50,884 nt of DNA from Thermocrinis sp. (GTDB lineage: Bacteria; Aquificota; Aquificia; Aquificales; Aquificaceae), in contig JAPYWH010000009.1 of assembly GCA_028276475.1 (NCBI GenBank), positions 1 through 50,884 on the forward strand, in the 5' to 3' direction. Position 1 is the stretch's first letter; each line of letters opens with the position of its first letter. The notes under the pieces were generated by a model that saw only the letters and a list, made by a program, of their open reading frames with translations, made no database searches and was not told where the DNA came from. The position numbers were made by a program, and so were the translations under genes. This document shows, one piece after another, positions 39,977 through 48,607 of this stretch.

Positions 39977-41086
39977 TTAGCCTCCTACCTTACAACCTTC
40001 GCAGGCTTTTTCTATACCTTGGATTACCACCCTCTCACCCTCCTTTAGCCCACTGAGCACCTGAACCTTGTCTACTATGGTATCTCCAAGCCTTACAAAC
40101 CTAAGCTCGAGGGTATTGTCCTCCCTTACCACCCAAACGCCGGTGAAGTCAAAGCGTCTAACAATGGCAGACTGGGGCACCATAAGGGCCCTTTGATCCT
40201 CTGGGACTAGCACCCTTGCCAGCTTACCGCTGGAGAGTCCATTGGATGGAACTGAGAGCTTGACCCTAAAGGTCCTGGTAGCCGGGTCCACAGCCACACC
40301 ACTTTCTACCACTGTTCCTTCAAGCACTTTTCCATCTACTTCCACCTTTAGGGAACTTCCCACCTTAACTCTACCTAAAAACCTCTCGGGCAGGTAGACC
40401 TCCACCTTGTAGGGTGCCTTCTCTAAAACCAACATGGGCTGTCCGGGCACCGCCAAGTCTCCCTCATCAACGCTCTTTAGAACCACACAGCCATCAAAGG
40501 GTGCGGTAAGGTTCGCGTAGGTCAAGTTGGATGCAATCGCTGACTTTTGGGCATTTAGTGCCTCTATGCCCGCTTTTGCCTGCTCCACCTGTGCTTTTGC
40601 GGATTCAAACTGGGCTTTGACCTGGTCAAACTCCTGCTGGGTGATGGCGGACTGCTTTAAAAGGGCGGAATATCTTTCGTAGGTTTTCTTTACCGCTTCA
40701 TACTGGGCGAGGGCAGACTCGTATGCCTTTTCCGCCTGTCTCTTTTGCTGTTCAATGGCATTGACCTGTGCTTGCACATCGGATGCATCCACGCTAACCA
40801 GAAGCCTTCCTGCCCTCACACACTCTCCCTCTTTAACATGCACTTTCAACACCCTGCCCATAATACGGGTAGAGATCTCAGCCCTCTGGTCTGCCACCAC
40901 CTGCCCTATGTAGGGAGTTTCCACATGGTCCAGTTTTTCCACTGTGCCCACCGTTAGCCCATGCACCACCTTACTCTCTTTGGCAACTTCCTTTGTGGTA
41001 ATCTTCTTAGAGAAAAAGCCACCAAGCCAAAGGATGCTCAAAAGGATCACCACCAAAAAGGCTATATACTTGATGTATCCTTTCAT
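39977..41086 (-). CDS. RND efflux periplasmic adaptor (membrane fusion protein)
   Basis: N-terminal membrane anchor (IKYIAFLVVILLSILWLGGFF), lipoyl half-motifs flanking a helical hairpin (GRVLKVHVKEGECVRAGRLLVSV and VVLKSVDEGDLAVPGQPMLVL), and a beta-barrel domain. 369 aa. The tail has two cysteines (CEGCKVGG). It couples the RND pump to the TolC-type outer channel. Overlaps the channel gene by 4 nt. Confidence 0.9.
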   Translation of the reverse strand: MKGYIKYIAFLVVILLSILWLGGFFSKKITTKEVAKESKVVHGLTVGTVEKLDHVETPYIGQVVADQRAEISTRIMGRVLKVHVKEGECVRAGRLLVSVDASDVQAQVNAIEQQKRQAEKAYESALAQYEAVKKTYERYSALLKQSAITQQEFDQVKAQFESAKAQVEQAKAGIEALNAQKSAIASNLTYANLTAPFDGCVVLKSVDEGDLAVPGQPMLVLEKAPYKVEVYLPERFLGRVKVGSSLKVEVDGKVLEGTVVESGVAVDPATRTFRVKLSVPSNGLSSGKLARVLVPEDQRALMVPQSAIVRRFDFTGVWVVREDNTLELRFVRLGDTIVDKVQVLSGLKEGERVVIQGIEKACEGCKVGG

Positions 41087-42399
41087 CTTTGCACCTCCTC
41101 AAGGATGGTTCCCACGCTATGCTTTAGCCTTGCGTGGGCTTTCCAGCAATCCACCAGGGCTTTCACCTCCTCCAACCTTGCCATATCCAACTCCGTTTGG
41201 GCATCCAGGATATCCACCATCCTTGCTAAACCGTTTTTGTATCTGACCTGCATGACCCTTAAAACTTCCTCGCTTGCTTTTATCCTCTCCCTCGCAGAGC
41301 TAAGGGCACTGAGGGCTTTTTCGTAATCTGCCTTTGCCCGATCCACCTCAAAGGAGATGAGTTCCTCCATGCCCTTTGTCCTTTCCTCCAGCGCCTTTTT
41401 CCTTTCCAAGTGTGCCCTGGCTTTGTTTAGGGTGCTAAGCCCCGTGTCAAAGCTCCAAGATATACCAAGCATGAGCATGTAGCCTTTTCCGTCCGCACCA
41501 AAGGGAAAGTCCTTTGAGTTCAGAGAGTAAAAGGCACCCGCATAAACCTGAGGTAGGTTGTTGGAAAGTTCAAGGTTGTAGTATTCATTAAAGAGCTTAG
41601 CCCTCTCATACATAGCCTTTAGGTCTTCTCTCCTTTGTAGGGCTGTTTCTTTGAGTCCCTTTGGTTCTACCATCGGACACTCCTTTATATCTACCACATC
41701 AAAGTCTCCGAGGGAAGTTCCCACCACCAACTCCAAAGCCCTCTTGGCGGTTTCGTAGTCTTTTTGGAATGCAAAGAGCCTTTCTCTTGCCTTTTCCACA
41801 TACACCTTTGCCCTGAACACATCCGAAAGCAATGCCATTCCTACCTTATAAGTTTCCTCTGCGAGCCTTTGATGTTCCTGGGCACTTTCTAAAGCTTGCT
41901 TAGAAACATCAACAGCCATCTTGGCAAGAACTGCATCTCCGTAGGCTTCGTAGACCTTCAGGGCTACATCCTCTTTTTTTCTAAGTTCCTCCCTTTGCAG
42001 TATGGAGAGGTTCAGCTTTGCCAGCCTTTCCCCCACCTGAATTTTCCCTCCAAGCCATATGGGGATTTCCAAGCCTATCTTTGTTTCAAAGTTGTTTATG
42101 GCACTTGGGTTGTTGAGTTTGTTTGGGTCAAAATCTTGCATTGTTATGCGCTCCTGATTGAGCCGACTCATAAAGGCGTAGGCGGGTATGTCCGTTCTGG
42201 TAAAGTTCTCCTCGAGCTTTATGCGAGGGTAGTAAGCTCCCCTTGCTGACTTTAGCTCCAGCCTACCTGCGGAAATTTCCCTTTGCATAGCCTTTATTTC
42301 CCTGTTGTTTTCCAGAGCCTTTTGGAGCACGTCTGATACACTTAGCTCCACCGCCCACCCAAAGCCAACCGTAAAGGCAAAAGCCCACAAGATCTTCAT
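41083..42399 (-). CDS. TolC-family outer membrane efflux protein
   Basis: Signal peptide MKILWAFAFTVGFGWA directly followed by the mature start VELSVSDVLQKALENNREIKA. Two OEP repeats with long coiled-coil helices (for example the region LEERTKGMEELISFEVDRAKADYEKALSALSSAR). About 438 aa. The start at ATG 42399 is chosen because it opens a good signal peptide and the promoter lies right upstream; a longer start in the end of murF would spoil the signal peptide. First gene of the efflux operon. Confidence 0.88.
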   Translation of the reverse strand: MKILWAFAFTVGFGWAVELSVSDVLQKALENNREIKAMQREISAGRLELKSARGAYYPRIKLEENFTRTDIPAYAFMSRLNQERITMQDFDPNKLNNPSAINNFETKIGLEIPIWLGGKIQVGERLAKLNLSILQREELRKKEDVALKVYEAYGDAVLAKMAVDVSKQALESAQEHQRLAEETYKVGMALLSDVFRAKVYVEKARERLFAFQKDYETAKRALELVVGTSLGDFDVVDIKECPMVEPKGLKETALQRREDLKAMYERAKLFNEYYNLELSNNLPQVYAGAFYSLNSKDFPFGADGKGYMLMLGISWSFDTGLSTLNKARAHLERKKALEERTKGMEELISFEVDRAKADYEKALSALSSARERIKASEEVLRVMQVRYKNGLARMVDILDAQTELDMARLEEVKALVDCWKAHARLKHSVGTILEEVQR

Positions 42400-42411
42400 T
42401 ATAAGAATATC

Positions 42412-42439
42412 ATTATATTCTAATTTTCTCATTTTGCAA
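42412..42439 (-). promoter_or_regulatory. Promoter of efflux operon (TTGCAA-16-TATAAT)
   Basis: On the minus strand TTGCAA (42434-42439), 16-bp spacer, TATAAT (42412-42417), inside the last codons of murF. The -10 ends 12 nt before ATG 42399, so the mRNA leader is at most a few bases. Confidence 0.6.
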
Positions 42440-43684
42440 CCCATGGAGAACCTCCTCAAGACGCATACCCCTTGAACCCTTAAAGAGAACCACTGCGGGC
42501 TTGTTCAAAAGCCCCAATAAAAAGCTCGTAAGGGTTTCCTTGTCCTCAAAGTGCTCTGCTTTTCCGCCGTGCCTTACGCACTCCTCCCATGCATACCTCA
42601 TACTTGGACCGTAAAACAGGCATAGGTCTATGCCAAGCTCCGCACAGAGCTGTCCCACCTCCCTATGAAATCTCTCAGATTCCCTGCCCAGTTCTAACAT
42701 GTCTCCAAGCACTGCTATTTTAAAGCCTTTAAACCTACAAAGGGTCTGCAAAGCTTTCTGCACAGAGGGAGGGTTGGCGTTGTAGGCATCATCTATCACA
42801 AACCAGTTATCCATTTGGTAGGTTTTAAACCTCCCCTCCACCGCCTTGAAATCCCTCATATAACCCACAAAGTCCCTCCAATCAAAGCCAAGGGCTTGTA
42901 AAACTGCAAAGGTGCAGAGGGCATTTTCCACTACCCCAAGGCTGGGAATAGGAATAAAAACCTCCGCATCCAAAACCTTAAAACGCACCCCTTCCGTGCT
43001 AAGGTCTATCTCCTTCGCGGACAGTTCTGAGCCCTCACCAAAGGTGATCTTTTTGGGCAAAAGGTAACAATGGGAAACCTCATTAGGGCAAACGCCCACA
43101 TCTTCTTCCCCCATGTCCTTGAAGACCTCTCCGTTTCCCACCACCACATCGTCCAAACATCCAAAGGTCTCCAAGTGCTCCTCCCCTATGGCGGTTATAA
43201 CCCTTATGTGAGGCTTTATTATATCCACGAGCCTTGCCACATCTCCCTTTTGGCTTGCGCCCACCTCCACCACCCAAAACTGACAATCCTCCTCAAAGTT
43301 TGCCACTGAAAGGGGCACTCCTATTTGGGAATTGAAGTTCCTTGGCGTCTTGCAAGTTTTTGCAACCTTTGAGAGCAAGAAGGCAACCATCTCTTTGGTG
43401 GTGGTTTTTCCCGCAGAACCCGCGATGGCTATGACCTTTCCTTTAAAGCCCTCCCTCTTCTTTCTTGCCAAGTCCCTCAAAAACTCAAGGCTGTCCTTTA
43501 CCACCAAGGCAAACCTTCCCTCCGGCGCTTTAACCTCCCTTTCTACTACCACTCCCACCGCACCCCTCTGAAATGCTTCCTCCACAAAATCGTGTCCGTC
43601 GTGCCTTGAACCCTTTAAAGCTACAAAAAGGTCTCCCTCCTGAACTTCTTTACTGTTTATAACTACCCGTTTGTAGAACATCAT
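42413..43684 (-). CDS. murF: UDP-N-acetylmuramoyl-tripeptide--D-alanyl-D-alanine ligase
   Basis: Last cytoplasmic amino acid ligase of peptidoglycan precursor synthesis. Mur ligase ATP motif AGSAGKTTTKEM, NFNSQIGVPLSV, the central EVGASQKGDVARL and the C-terminal DDAYNANPPSVQKAL and GDMLELG. Length 423 aa, standard. It follows fabH by 2 nt in the rpmF-plsX-fabH-murF run; the efflux promoter is embedded in its end. Confidence 0.95.
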   Translation of the reverse strand: MMFYKRVVINSKEVQEGDLFVALKGSRHDGHDFVEEAFQRGAVGVVVEREVKAPEGRFALVVKDSLEFLRDLARKKREGFKGKVIAIAGSAGKTTTKEMVAFLLSKVAKTCKTPRNFNSQIGVPLSVANFEEDCQFWVVEVGASQKGDVARLVDIIKPHIRVITAIGEEHLETFGCLDDVVVGNGEVFKDMGEEDVGVCPNEVSHCYLLPKKITFGEGSELSAKEIDLSTEGVRFKVLDAEVFIPIPSLGVVENALCTFAVLQALGFDWRDFVGYMRDFKAVEGRFKTYQMDNWFVIDDAYNANPPSVQKALQTLCRFKGFKIAVLGDMLELGRESERFHREVGQLCAELGIDLCLFYGPSMRYAWEECVRHGGKAEHFEDKETLTSFLLGLLNKPAVVLFKGSRGMRLEEVLHGLQNEKIRI

Positions 43685-43686
43685 TC

Positions 43687-44613
43687 TTAAAATCTAATCA
43701 GCATTGCACCCCAGGTTAGCCCTCCGCCCATAGCGGTCATGAGCACCAAATCTCCCCGCTTTAATTTCCCCTCCAAGTACGCCTCTGTCAGGGCTATGGG
43801 TATGGATGCGGCGCTCGTGTTTCCGTATTTGTGAATGTTTGAATAAACCTTTTCCATGCTTAGGTTTAGCCTTTCCGCAAGGGCTTCCATGATCCTTATG
43901 TTTGCTTGATGGGGCACAAAAAGGTCTATCTGCTCCACGCTTAGCCCTTCCCTCTGCAAAACCTCAAGGCAAACCTCCTCCATACTCTTAACTGCCAGCT
44001 TAAAAAGTTCCCTCCCTTTCATGTTTATATAACCACACCTTTCTGCGTATAGGATCTCCCATGCATTTCCATCGGACCTCATAACAGAAGCCAAAATCTC
44101 ACCCTCTCCTTCGTTGGAAACCACCACTGCACCCGCACCATCTCCAAAGAGCACGCAAGTGCTCCTGTCTTGCCAGTTAACAATGTCTGAGAGCTTTTCT
44201 GCACCCACTAAGAGAACCTTTTTTAGTCCATTTCCTTGTATGAGACCTCTTGCCACCTCCAAGCCATACAAGAAGCCACTGCACGCAGCGGATATATCAA
44301 AGGCAAAGCCCCTTTTGCATTCAAGTTTACCCTGTAGTAAGCAAGCGGAAGCGGGAAAACCGAGCTCAGGCGTGAGGGTAGCAAGGATTATGGCGTCTAT
44401 GTCTTGGGGAGAGATCTTTGCCATATCCAGCGCCATCCTACTTGCCTTTTCTGCCATGTCCAAAAGACTTTCCCTTTTTGCGATCCTTCTCTCCTTTATG
44501 CCCGTGCGTGTTACGATCCATTCATCAGATGTATCCACCATCTTTTCTAAATCAAAGTTGGTGAGCACATCCTCCGGCACGTAGTAGCCCAATCCTTGCA
44601 ATGTTATGCCCAT
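43687..44613 (-). CDS. fabH: 3-oxoacyl-ACP synthase III
   Basis: Starts fatty acid synthesis by condensing acetyl-CoA with malonyl-ACP. Catalytic Cys111 in DISAACSGFLYGLE, His in PHQANIRI and Asn in GNTSAASIP. Length 308 aa. It shares one base with plsX's stop region (44613) and is in the conserved rpmF-plsX-fabH cluster, now followed by murF. Confidence 0.95.
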   Translation of the reverse strand: MGITLQGLGYYVPEDVLTNFDLEKMVDTSDEWIVTRTGIKERRIAKRESLLDMAEKASRMALDMAKISPQDIDAIILATLTPELGFPASACLLQGKLECKRGFAFDISAACSGFLYGLEVARGLIQGNGLKKVLLVGAEKLSDIVNWQDRSTCVLFGDGAGAVVVSNEGEGEILASVMRSDGNAWEILYAERCGYINMKGRELFKLAVKSMEEVCLEVLQREGLSVEQIDLFVPHQANIRIMEALAERLNLSMEKVYSNIHKYGNTSAASIPIALTEAYLEGKLKRGDLVLMTAMGGGLTWGAMLIRF

Positions 44614-45626
44614 CAGACTTTTACTCCTTCTGGAGCAAATTTTATTAGATTATCCTTTAGTTTTTCGTTAAAGTGATGGGTTAAAAACTCGTTGGCGACC
44701 TTTATGGCGTTCTTTATAGCCTTGGCATTTGCCCTGCCGTGGGTTATTATGACGGGCTTTTTTGCACCCAAAAGGGGTATGCCCCCATACTCCGCAAAGT
44801 CTGCTTTCTTCTTAAGGTTGTTCAAAGCGGGCAACATCAACAGGGCACCAAGTCTTGCCAGAAGGCTTTTTCGAACCTCTTCCTTTATCATTTGAAGAAC
44901 TGCAAAACCGAGGCTTTCACTTGCCTTTAGCACCACATTCCCCACAAAACCATCACACACGATCACATCAAAGGTGCCCGCGTATATATCTCTACCCTCC
45001 GCATTACCCAAAAAGTTAAGCTTGGACCTCTTTAAGAGGGGATAGGCTTCCTTCACCAGCTCGTTGCCCTTGCCCTCCTCCTCCCCTATACTCAGAATGC
45101 CTACCCGTGGGTTTTTTATACCCAAAATCTCCTCCGCATAAGTGTGCCCTATTATGGCAAACTGCAGAAGATGTCTGGGCTTACAATCTACGTTGGCACC
45201 CACGTCCAAAAGGACTGTTTTACCCTTTGGGTTTGGAAGGGGAACCCCTATGGAGGGTCTTTCCACCTCCTCCGCAGTGCCCACCACAAACTTGCCCACC
45301 GTTAGCACCGCACCCGTGTTGCCCGCGGAAACAAGGCCGTCCGCCTCTCCCTCTCTCACCAGCATGCCCGCCACATAGAGGGAAGAATTCTTCTTTTTAA
45401 GCACCACCGAGGGGGGTTCGTGCATTTCCACTTTCTCCTCCGCATGAACTATGGTCAGGGCTTCACTTTCCTTCACCCCTTCTTTATGCAGAATGTTCTC
45501 TATCGCCTTTCTGTCCCCCACCAGGTAGGTGCCCAAGCCAAGCTCTTTGTATGCCAGAATGCAACCCTTGACGATCTCCTCGGGGGCGTAATCCCCCCCC
45601 ATACAATCCACAGCGATCTTAGTCAT
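44613..45626 (-). CDS. plsX: Phosphate acyltransferase PlsX
   Basis: Makes acyl-phosphate from acyl-ACP for phospholipid synthesis with PlsY. Family start KIAVDCMGGDYAPEEIVKG, then VSAGNTGAVL, DVGANVDCKP and DVIVCDGFVGNVVLKASE. Length 337 aa. It lies 5 nt after rpmF, as in most bacteria. Confidence 0.95.
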   Translation of the reverse strand: MTKIAVDCMGGDYAPEEIVKGCILAYKELGLGTYLVGDRKAIENILHKEGVKESEALTIVHAEEKVEMHEPPSVVLKKKNSSLYVAGMLVREGEADGLVSAGNTGAVLTVGKFVVGTAEEVERPSIGVPLPNPKGKTVLLDVGANVDCKPRHLLQFAIIGHTYAEEILGIKNPRVGILSIGEEEGKGNELVKEAYPLLKRSKLNFLGNAEGRDIYAGTFDVIVCDGFVGNVVLKASESLGFAVLQMIKEEVRKSLLARLGALLMLPALNNLKKKADFAEYGGIPLLGAKKPVIITHGRANAKAIKNAIKVANEFLTHHFNEKLKDNLIKFAPEGVKV

Positions 45627-45631
45627 TTAAT

Positions 45632-45817
45632 CTATATTTTATTTAGAACTTGTCTGCCTTTGTAATAGCCACAGTAGGGGCACACCCTGTGGGGCATAGT
45701 CATCTCACCACAGTTGGGACACTCTGCCAGTGCCCTTACCTTTAGCTTTGCAAAAAAGTTCTGTGCCCTTCTTTGATCCCTTCTCCAATTTGAAGTCCTT
45801 CTCTTCGGAACAGCCAT
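45632..45817 (-). CDS. rpmF: Ribosomal protein L32
   Basis: 61 residues, starting MAVPKRRTSNWRRDQRRA. Four cysteines (Cys33, Cys36, Cys46, Cys49) form the zinc ribbon of the C+ type. GGAGG lies 7 nt before the ATG, so it is a leadered message, unlike its divergent neighbour ilvE. Confidence 0.95.
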   Translation of the reverse strand: MAVPKRRTSNWRRDQRRAQNFFAKLKVRALAECPNCGEMTMPHRVCPYCGYYKGRQVLNKI

Positions 45818-45850
45818 CTAAAAACCTCCGTAGGGTAGTTTGAAAAAGAT

Positions 45851-45858
45851 ATTATAAT
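45851..45858. promoter_or_regulatory. Palindromic -10 box between rpmF and ilvE
   Basis: ATTATAAT reads the same on both strands. On the plus strand TATAAT (45853-45858) ends 8 nt before the ilvE ATG (leaderless). On the minus strand TATAAT (45851-45856) would give rpmF a leader of about 27 nt that includes its GGAGG. The gap between the genes is 49 bp. -35 elements are not clear. Confidence 0.5.
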
Positions 45859-45866
45859 AAAATGCC

Positions 45867-46784
45867 ATGGAATACGCCTTCTTTGAAGACCAAATAGTCC
45901 CCGTAGAGGAGGCAAAGCTAAGCATAAAGACAAACTCCTTTCATTATGGCACCTGCGTCTTTGAAGGCATAAGGGCTTATTGGAACGAAGAAGAAGACCA
46001 GCTTTATATCCTCTTTGCAAGGGAACACTACCAACGGATGATAAAAAACTGCAGGGCAATGTTTATGGAACTAAGCTATTCAGTGGAGGACCTCATTAGC
46101 ATCACAAAGGAGATCCTCGTCAAAAGCCAAATAAGAGAGGATGTTTATATAAGACCCATCGCATACTTCAAAGACCTTGCCCTTACACCCAAGCTTACGG
46201 GCTTTACCCCCACTGTAGCCATATACCTGTACAGGTTTGGCAGATACTTGGATACCTCTAAGGGTGCGAGGGTTAAAGTTTCCTCTTGGCGTAGGAACGA
46301 TGACAACTCCATTCCCTCCCGGTGGAAGGTCTCAGGCGCTTATGTGAACAGTGCCTTGGCTAAAACTGAGGCTTTGCTTTCTGGGTATGATGAAGCTATA
46401 TTGCTAAATCAAAACGGCTCTGTGGCTGAGGGCTCCGGAGAGAACATATTCTTGGTTAGAGGCAAAAGGCTCATTACACCCTCTTATTCGGAGCATATAC
46501 TTGAGGGTATAACCCGCTCTGCGGTAATAAAACTGGCAAAAAACGAGCTTATGCTGGAAGTGGAGGAAAGACCTGTGGCAAGAAGCGAGCTTTACGTGGC
46601 CGACGAAATATTCCTAACGGGTACCGCCGCAGAGATCACACCCGTGGTGGAGGTGGATGATCGTAAAATCAACGGTGGAGAGGTAGGACCTATCACAAAG
46701 GAACTTCAGGAGCTATACTTTAACGCAGTGAGAGGAAAGATAGAAAGATATAAGGGATGGCTAACGCCCGTTTATGAAAAGTAA
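45867..46784 (+). CDS. ilvE: Branched-chain amino acid aminotransferase
   Basis: PLP fold-type IV enzyme that carries out the last step of Val, Leu and Ile synthesis. Start MEYAFFEDQIVPVEEAKLSIKTNSFHYGTCVFEGIRAY; PLP-Lys154 in WKVSGAYVNSALAKTEA; SGENIFLV and LTGTAAEITPV near the end. Length 305 aa. It overlaps the next gene by 11 nt. With cimA in the window it fits an isoleucine route from pyruvate. Confidence 0.93.
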   Translation: MEYAFFEDQIVPVEEAKLSIKTNSFHYGTCVFEGIRAYWNEEEDQLYILFAREHYQRMIKNCRAMFMELSYSVEDLISITKEILVKSQIREDVYIRPIAYFKDLALTPKLTGFTPTVAIYLYRFGRYLDTSKGARVKVSSWRRNDDNSIPSRWKVSGAYVNSALAKTEALLSGYDEAILLNQNGSVAEGSGENIFLVRGKRLITPSYSEHILEGITRSAVIKLAKNELMLEVEERPVARSELYVADEIFLTGTAAEITPVVEVDDRKINGGEVGPITKELQELYFNAVRGKIERYKGWLTPVYEK

Positions 46785-47847
46785 AACCTACAGAGAGCTC
46801 AGAGAGAGGGCTTATGAATATCTAACTTTAAACCGATTCCCAAATACAAACGGACACAAAGAAGCGAAGAGGTTTTTAAAAAACCTCCTTAGAGAAAAAT
46901 CCATCCCCTTTTGGGAGGAGCCCTTTAGTGTAAAAAAGCGTGTTCCTATTGGTGCCAGCTTGGAGGTGGAGGGAAGGAAGGTTCAAGCCTTTCCCTTTGT
47001 GGGTAGCATAGGCGGAAGCTTTGAGGGATATTTGAAAGAAGATTTTATAGAGGGTGACATTGCACTGCAGACCGCCAAGGGTATAGATTGGAACGCCTTG
47101 AAGACAAAGAACATAAAGGCAGTAGTTTGCTATCTAAAGGAGTTAGACCAGGTCTTTTATGGCATCACAGAAGAAGATATGGCTGTTGTTTGCATCAAAA
47201 GGAGCGACCTTCCAAAGGTAAGGGACTTTTACGCTAAATTAAAGGTGGAGGTCCGAGAGGAGGAGCTAAAGCTCAGCAACCTTGCGTTTGAACTGGGCAG
47301 GGGTCCGGTGGTTTATGTGGTAGCCCACATGGACACAAAGCCAAAAACCCAAGGTGCAATAGATAATGGCTTGGCATCTTTACTTTTGCCCTATCTTTAC
47401 GAAGAGCTGAGGGAAAATTACAACATTCCCTTCAAGCTAAGGTTTTTGATCACCGACGGAGAGGAGGTAGGCTTGGAGGGTTCCAAGTTTCACACATTAA
47501 AAAAGCCAAAGCATGCCTATTACTGTATAAACTTGGATGGCATAGGCTGGCAAAACCCTGCCATCCTTTACAGAGATAAAGAGGGCTATAATGATTACCA
47601 GTTGGCGGAAGCCTTCTACAGAAGTGCAAAGGAGATAGGCTTTGAGGTGGAGTTTAGGGCAGTCCCTTCTGCAAAGAGCGACCACATACCCTTCAAAAGG
47701 GCAGGGCTTAAGACCCTCTTCCTGAGCTCCCACCCCCTTCCAATAAGGCATACCCTGTGCGACACCTACGACGCGGTGGATTGGCATATGGCAAGGCTTT
47801 GGTTCTTTAGCATTGCAAACTTTCTGAAAAACCTCGGTAGGCTCTAA
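46774..47847 (+). CDS. M28-family zinc aminopeptidase-like protein
   Basis: Di-zinc peptidase fold: AHMDTKP (His, Asp), GAIDNGLAS (bridging Asp), DGEEVGLEGS (catalytic Glu-Glu), NLDGIG (Asp) and the last ligand His in RHTLCDTYD. No signal peptide, so it is cytoplasmic, and 357 aa is near the minimal M28 length with a small insertion domain at about 75-160. It is translated with ilvE (11-nt overlap). The peptide substrate is unknown. Confidence 0.85.
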   Translation: MKSKTYRELRERAYEYLTLNRFPNTNGHKEAKRFLKNLLREKSIPFWEEPFSVKKRVPIGASLEVEGRKVQAFPFVGSIGGSFEGYLKEDFIEGDIALQTAKGIDWNALKTKNIKAVVCYLKELDQVFYGITEEDMAVVCIKRSDLPKVRDFYAKLKVEVREEELKLSNLAFELGRGPVVYVVAHMDTKPKTQGAIDNGLASLLLPYLYEELRENYNIPFKLRFLITDGEEVGLEGSKFHTLKKPKHAYYCINLDGIGWQNPAILYRDKEGYNDYQLAEAFYRSAKEIGFEVEFRAVPSAKSDHIPFKRAGLKTLFLSSHPLPIRHTLCDTYDAVDWHMARLWFFSIANFLKNLGRL

Positions 47848-48149
47848 AAAACAAAAGCCAAAACCACCATATCCTCCAAGGCGTAAAAACCGTGTGGTTC
47901 TTGTCTTTCATAAAAGACATAATCTCCCTCTTTGAGTTCTACGGAGTTCTCTTCGGAACCTAAAAAGAACATTCCTCTTCCGGATAGAACCAATGTTATC
48001 ACCCTATAAGGTGAAGTGTGCAGAGGGATTCTTTGACCTTATTTAAGGCAGAAGAGTATGGATCGCAAGCCCTCTTGGTTAAGGATAGCTTTTTTTGTGG
48101 GCGACAGAGGGGAAAACTCCCTCTCTTGGGTGGATACCACCTGTGCCAT
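47844..48149 (-). pseudogene. Single-domain cupin gene with an internal in-frame stop
   Basis: Minus-strand frame from ATG 48149 (GGAGG 6 nt upstream) runs 36 codons (MAQVVSTQEREFSPLSPTKK ... ILFCLK), meets TAA at 48041-48039, then continues in the same frame for 64 codons: GQRIPLHTSPYRVITLVLSG, FFLGSEENSVELKEGDYVF and PHGFYALEDMVVLAFVF, ending TAG 47846-47844. This is a complete small cupin fold with the motif G-x(5)-H and the late P-H-G-F. Replacing the TAA by GAA (one base) would restore an ordinary gene. It follows the CopD-like gene by 2 nt. It is a recent nonsense mutation, a read-through case or a sequence error. Confidence 0.7.
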
Positions 48150-48151
48150 GT

Positions 48152-48607
48152 TTAACCTCCAAGCCTGAGTTTTATCGCAAAGAAAACAACCAAAAGGGAA
48201 AGAATGAGGTTCAAAAAGCCCAAAAACCTTGCCATGTAAAGGTTAAACTTTCTTTCGTAAGCCCTCTTTCCAAAATACAGGTCATGGGCTAAGGAAACAC
48301 CAAGCACACCAAAAAAGGCAAAGAGCTTGTGCCAAAGGGTTTTAGTGTATGGGTTTGAAAGGTCAAAAAGCTGAGAAAAGCCAAGAAGATAATGGATGTT
48401 TATCAAGCCAGTTATTAAAAGCCCTCCCAAGGATAAAAAGGTGCCGTAAAAGCTAAGGCGCTTCCCCAGGGTTAAAAATAGCTCCTCCCTGTTCTTAAGT
48501 CCTCTCAGCACGGGCGCCACAACAAAAACCAAAGCTAACATCCCACCCACCCAGATGCATGCAAAAAGCACATGAAGAAAGAGGGCTAATTCCTTGAAAG
48601 TGGGCAT
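48152..48607 (-). CDS. CopD-like four-helix membrane protein
   Basis: 151 aa with four transmembrane helices. FLHVLFACIWVGGMLALVFVVAPVL is the H-x-x-x-x-x-x-W-x-G-G start seen in CopD/YozB-type proteins, where the His can bind heme or copper. A further His is in LWHKLFAFFGVLGVSLAHDLYFG. No substrate is suggested by the neighbours mqnA and the broken cupin. Confidence 0.7.
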   Translation of the reverse strand: MPTFKELALFLHVLFACIWVGGMLALVFVVAPVLRGLKNREELFLTLGKRLSFYGTFLSLGGLLITGLINIHYLLGFSQLFDLSNPYTKTLWHKLFAFFGVLGVSLAHDLYFGKRAYERKFNLYMARFLGFLNLILSLLVVFFAIKLRLGG

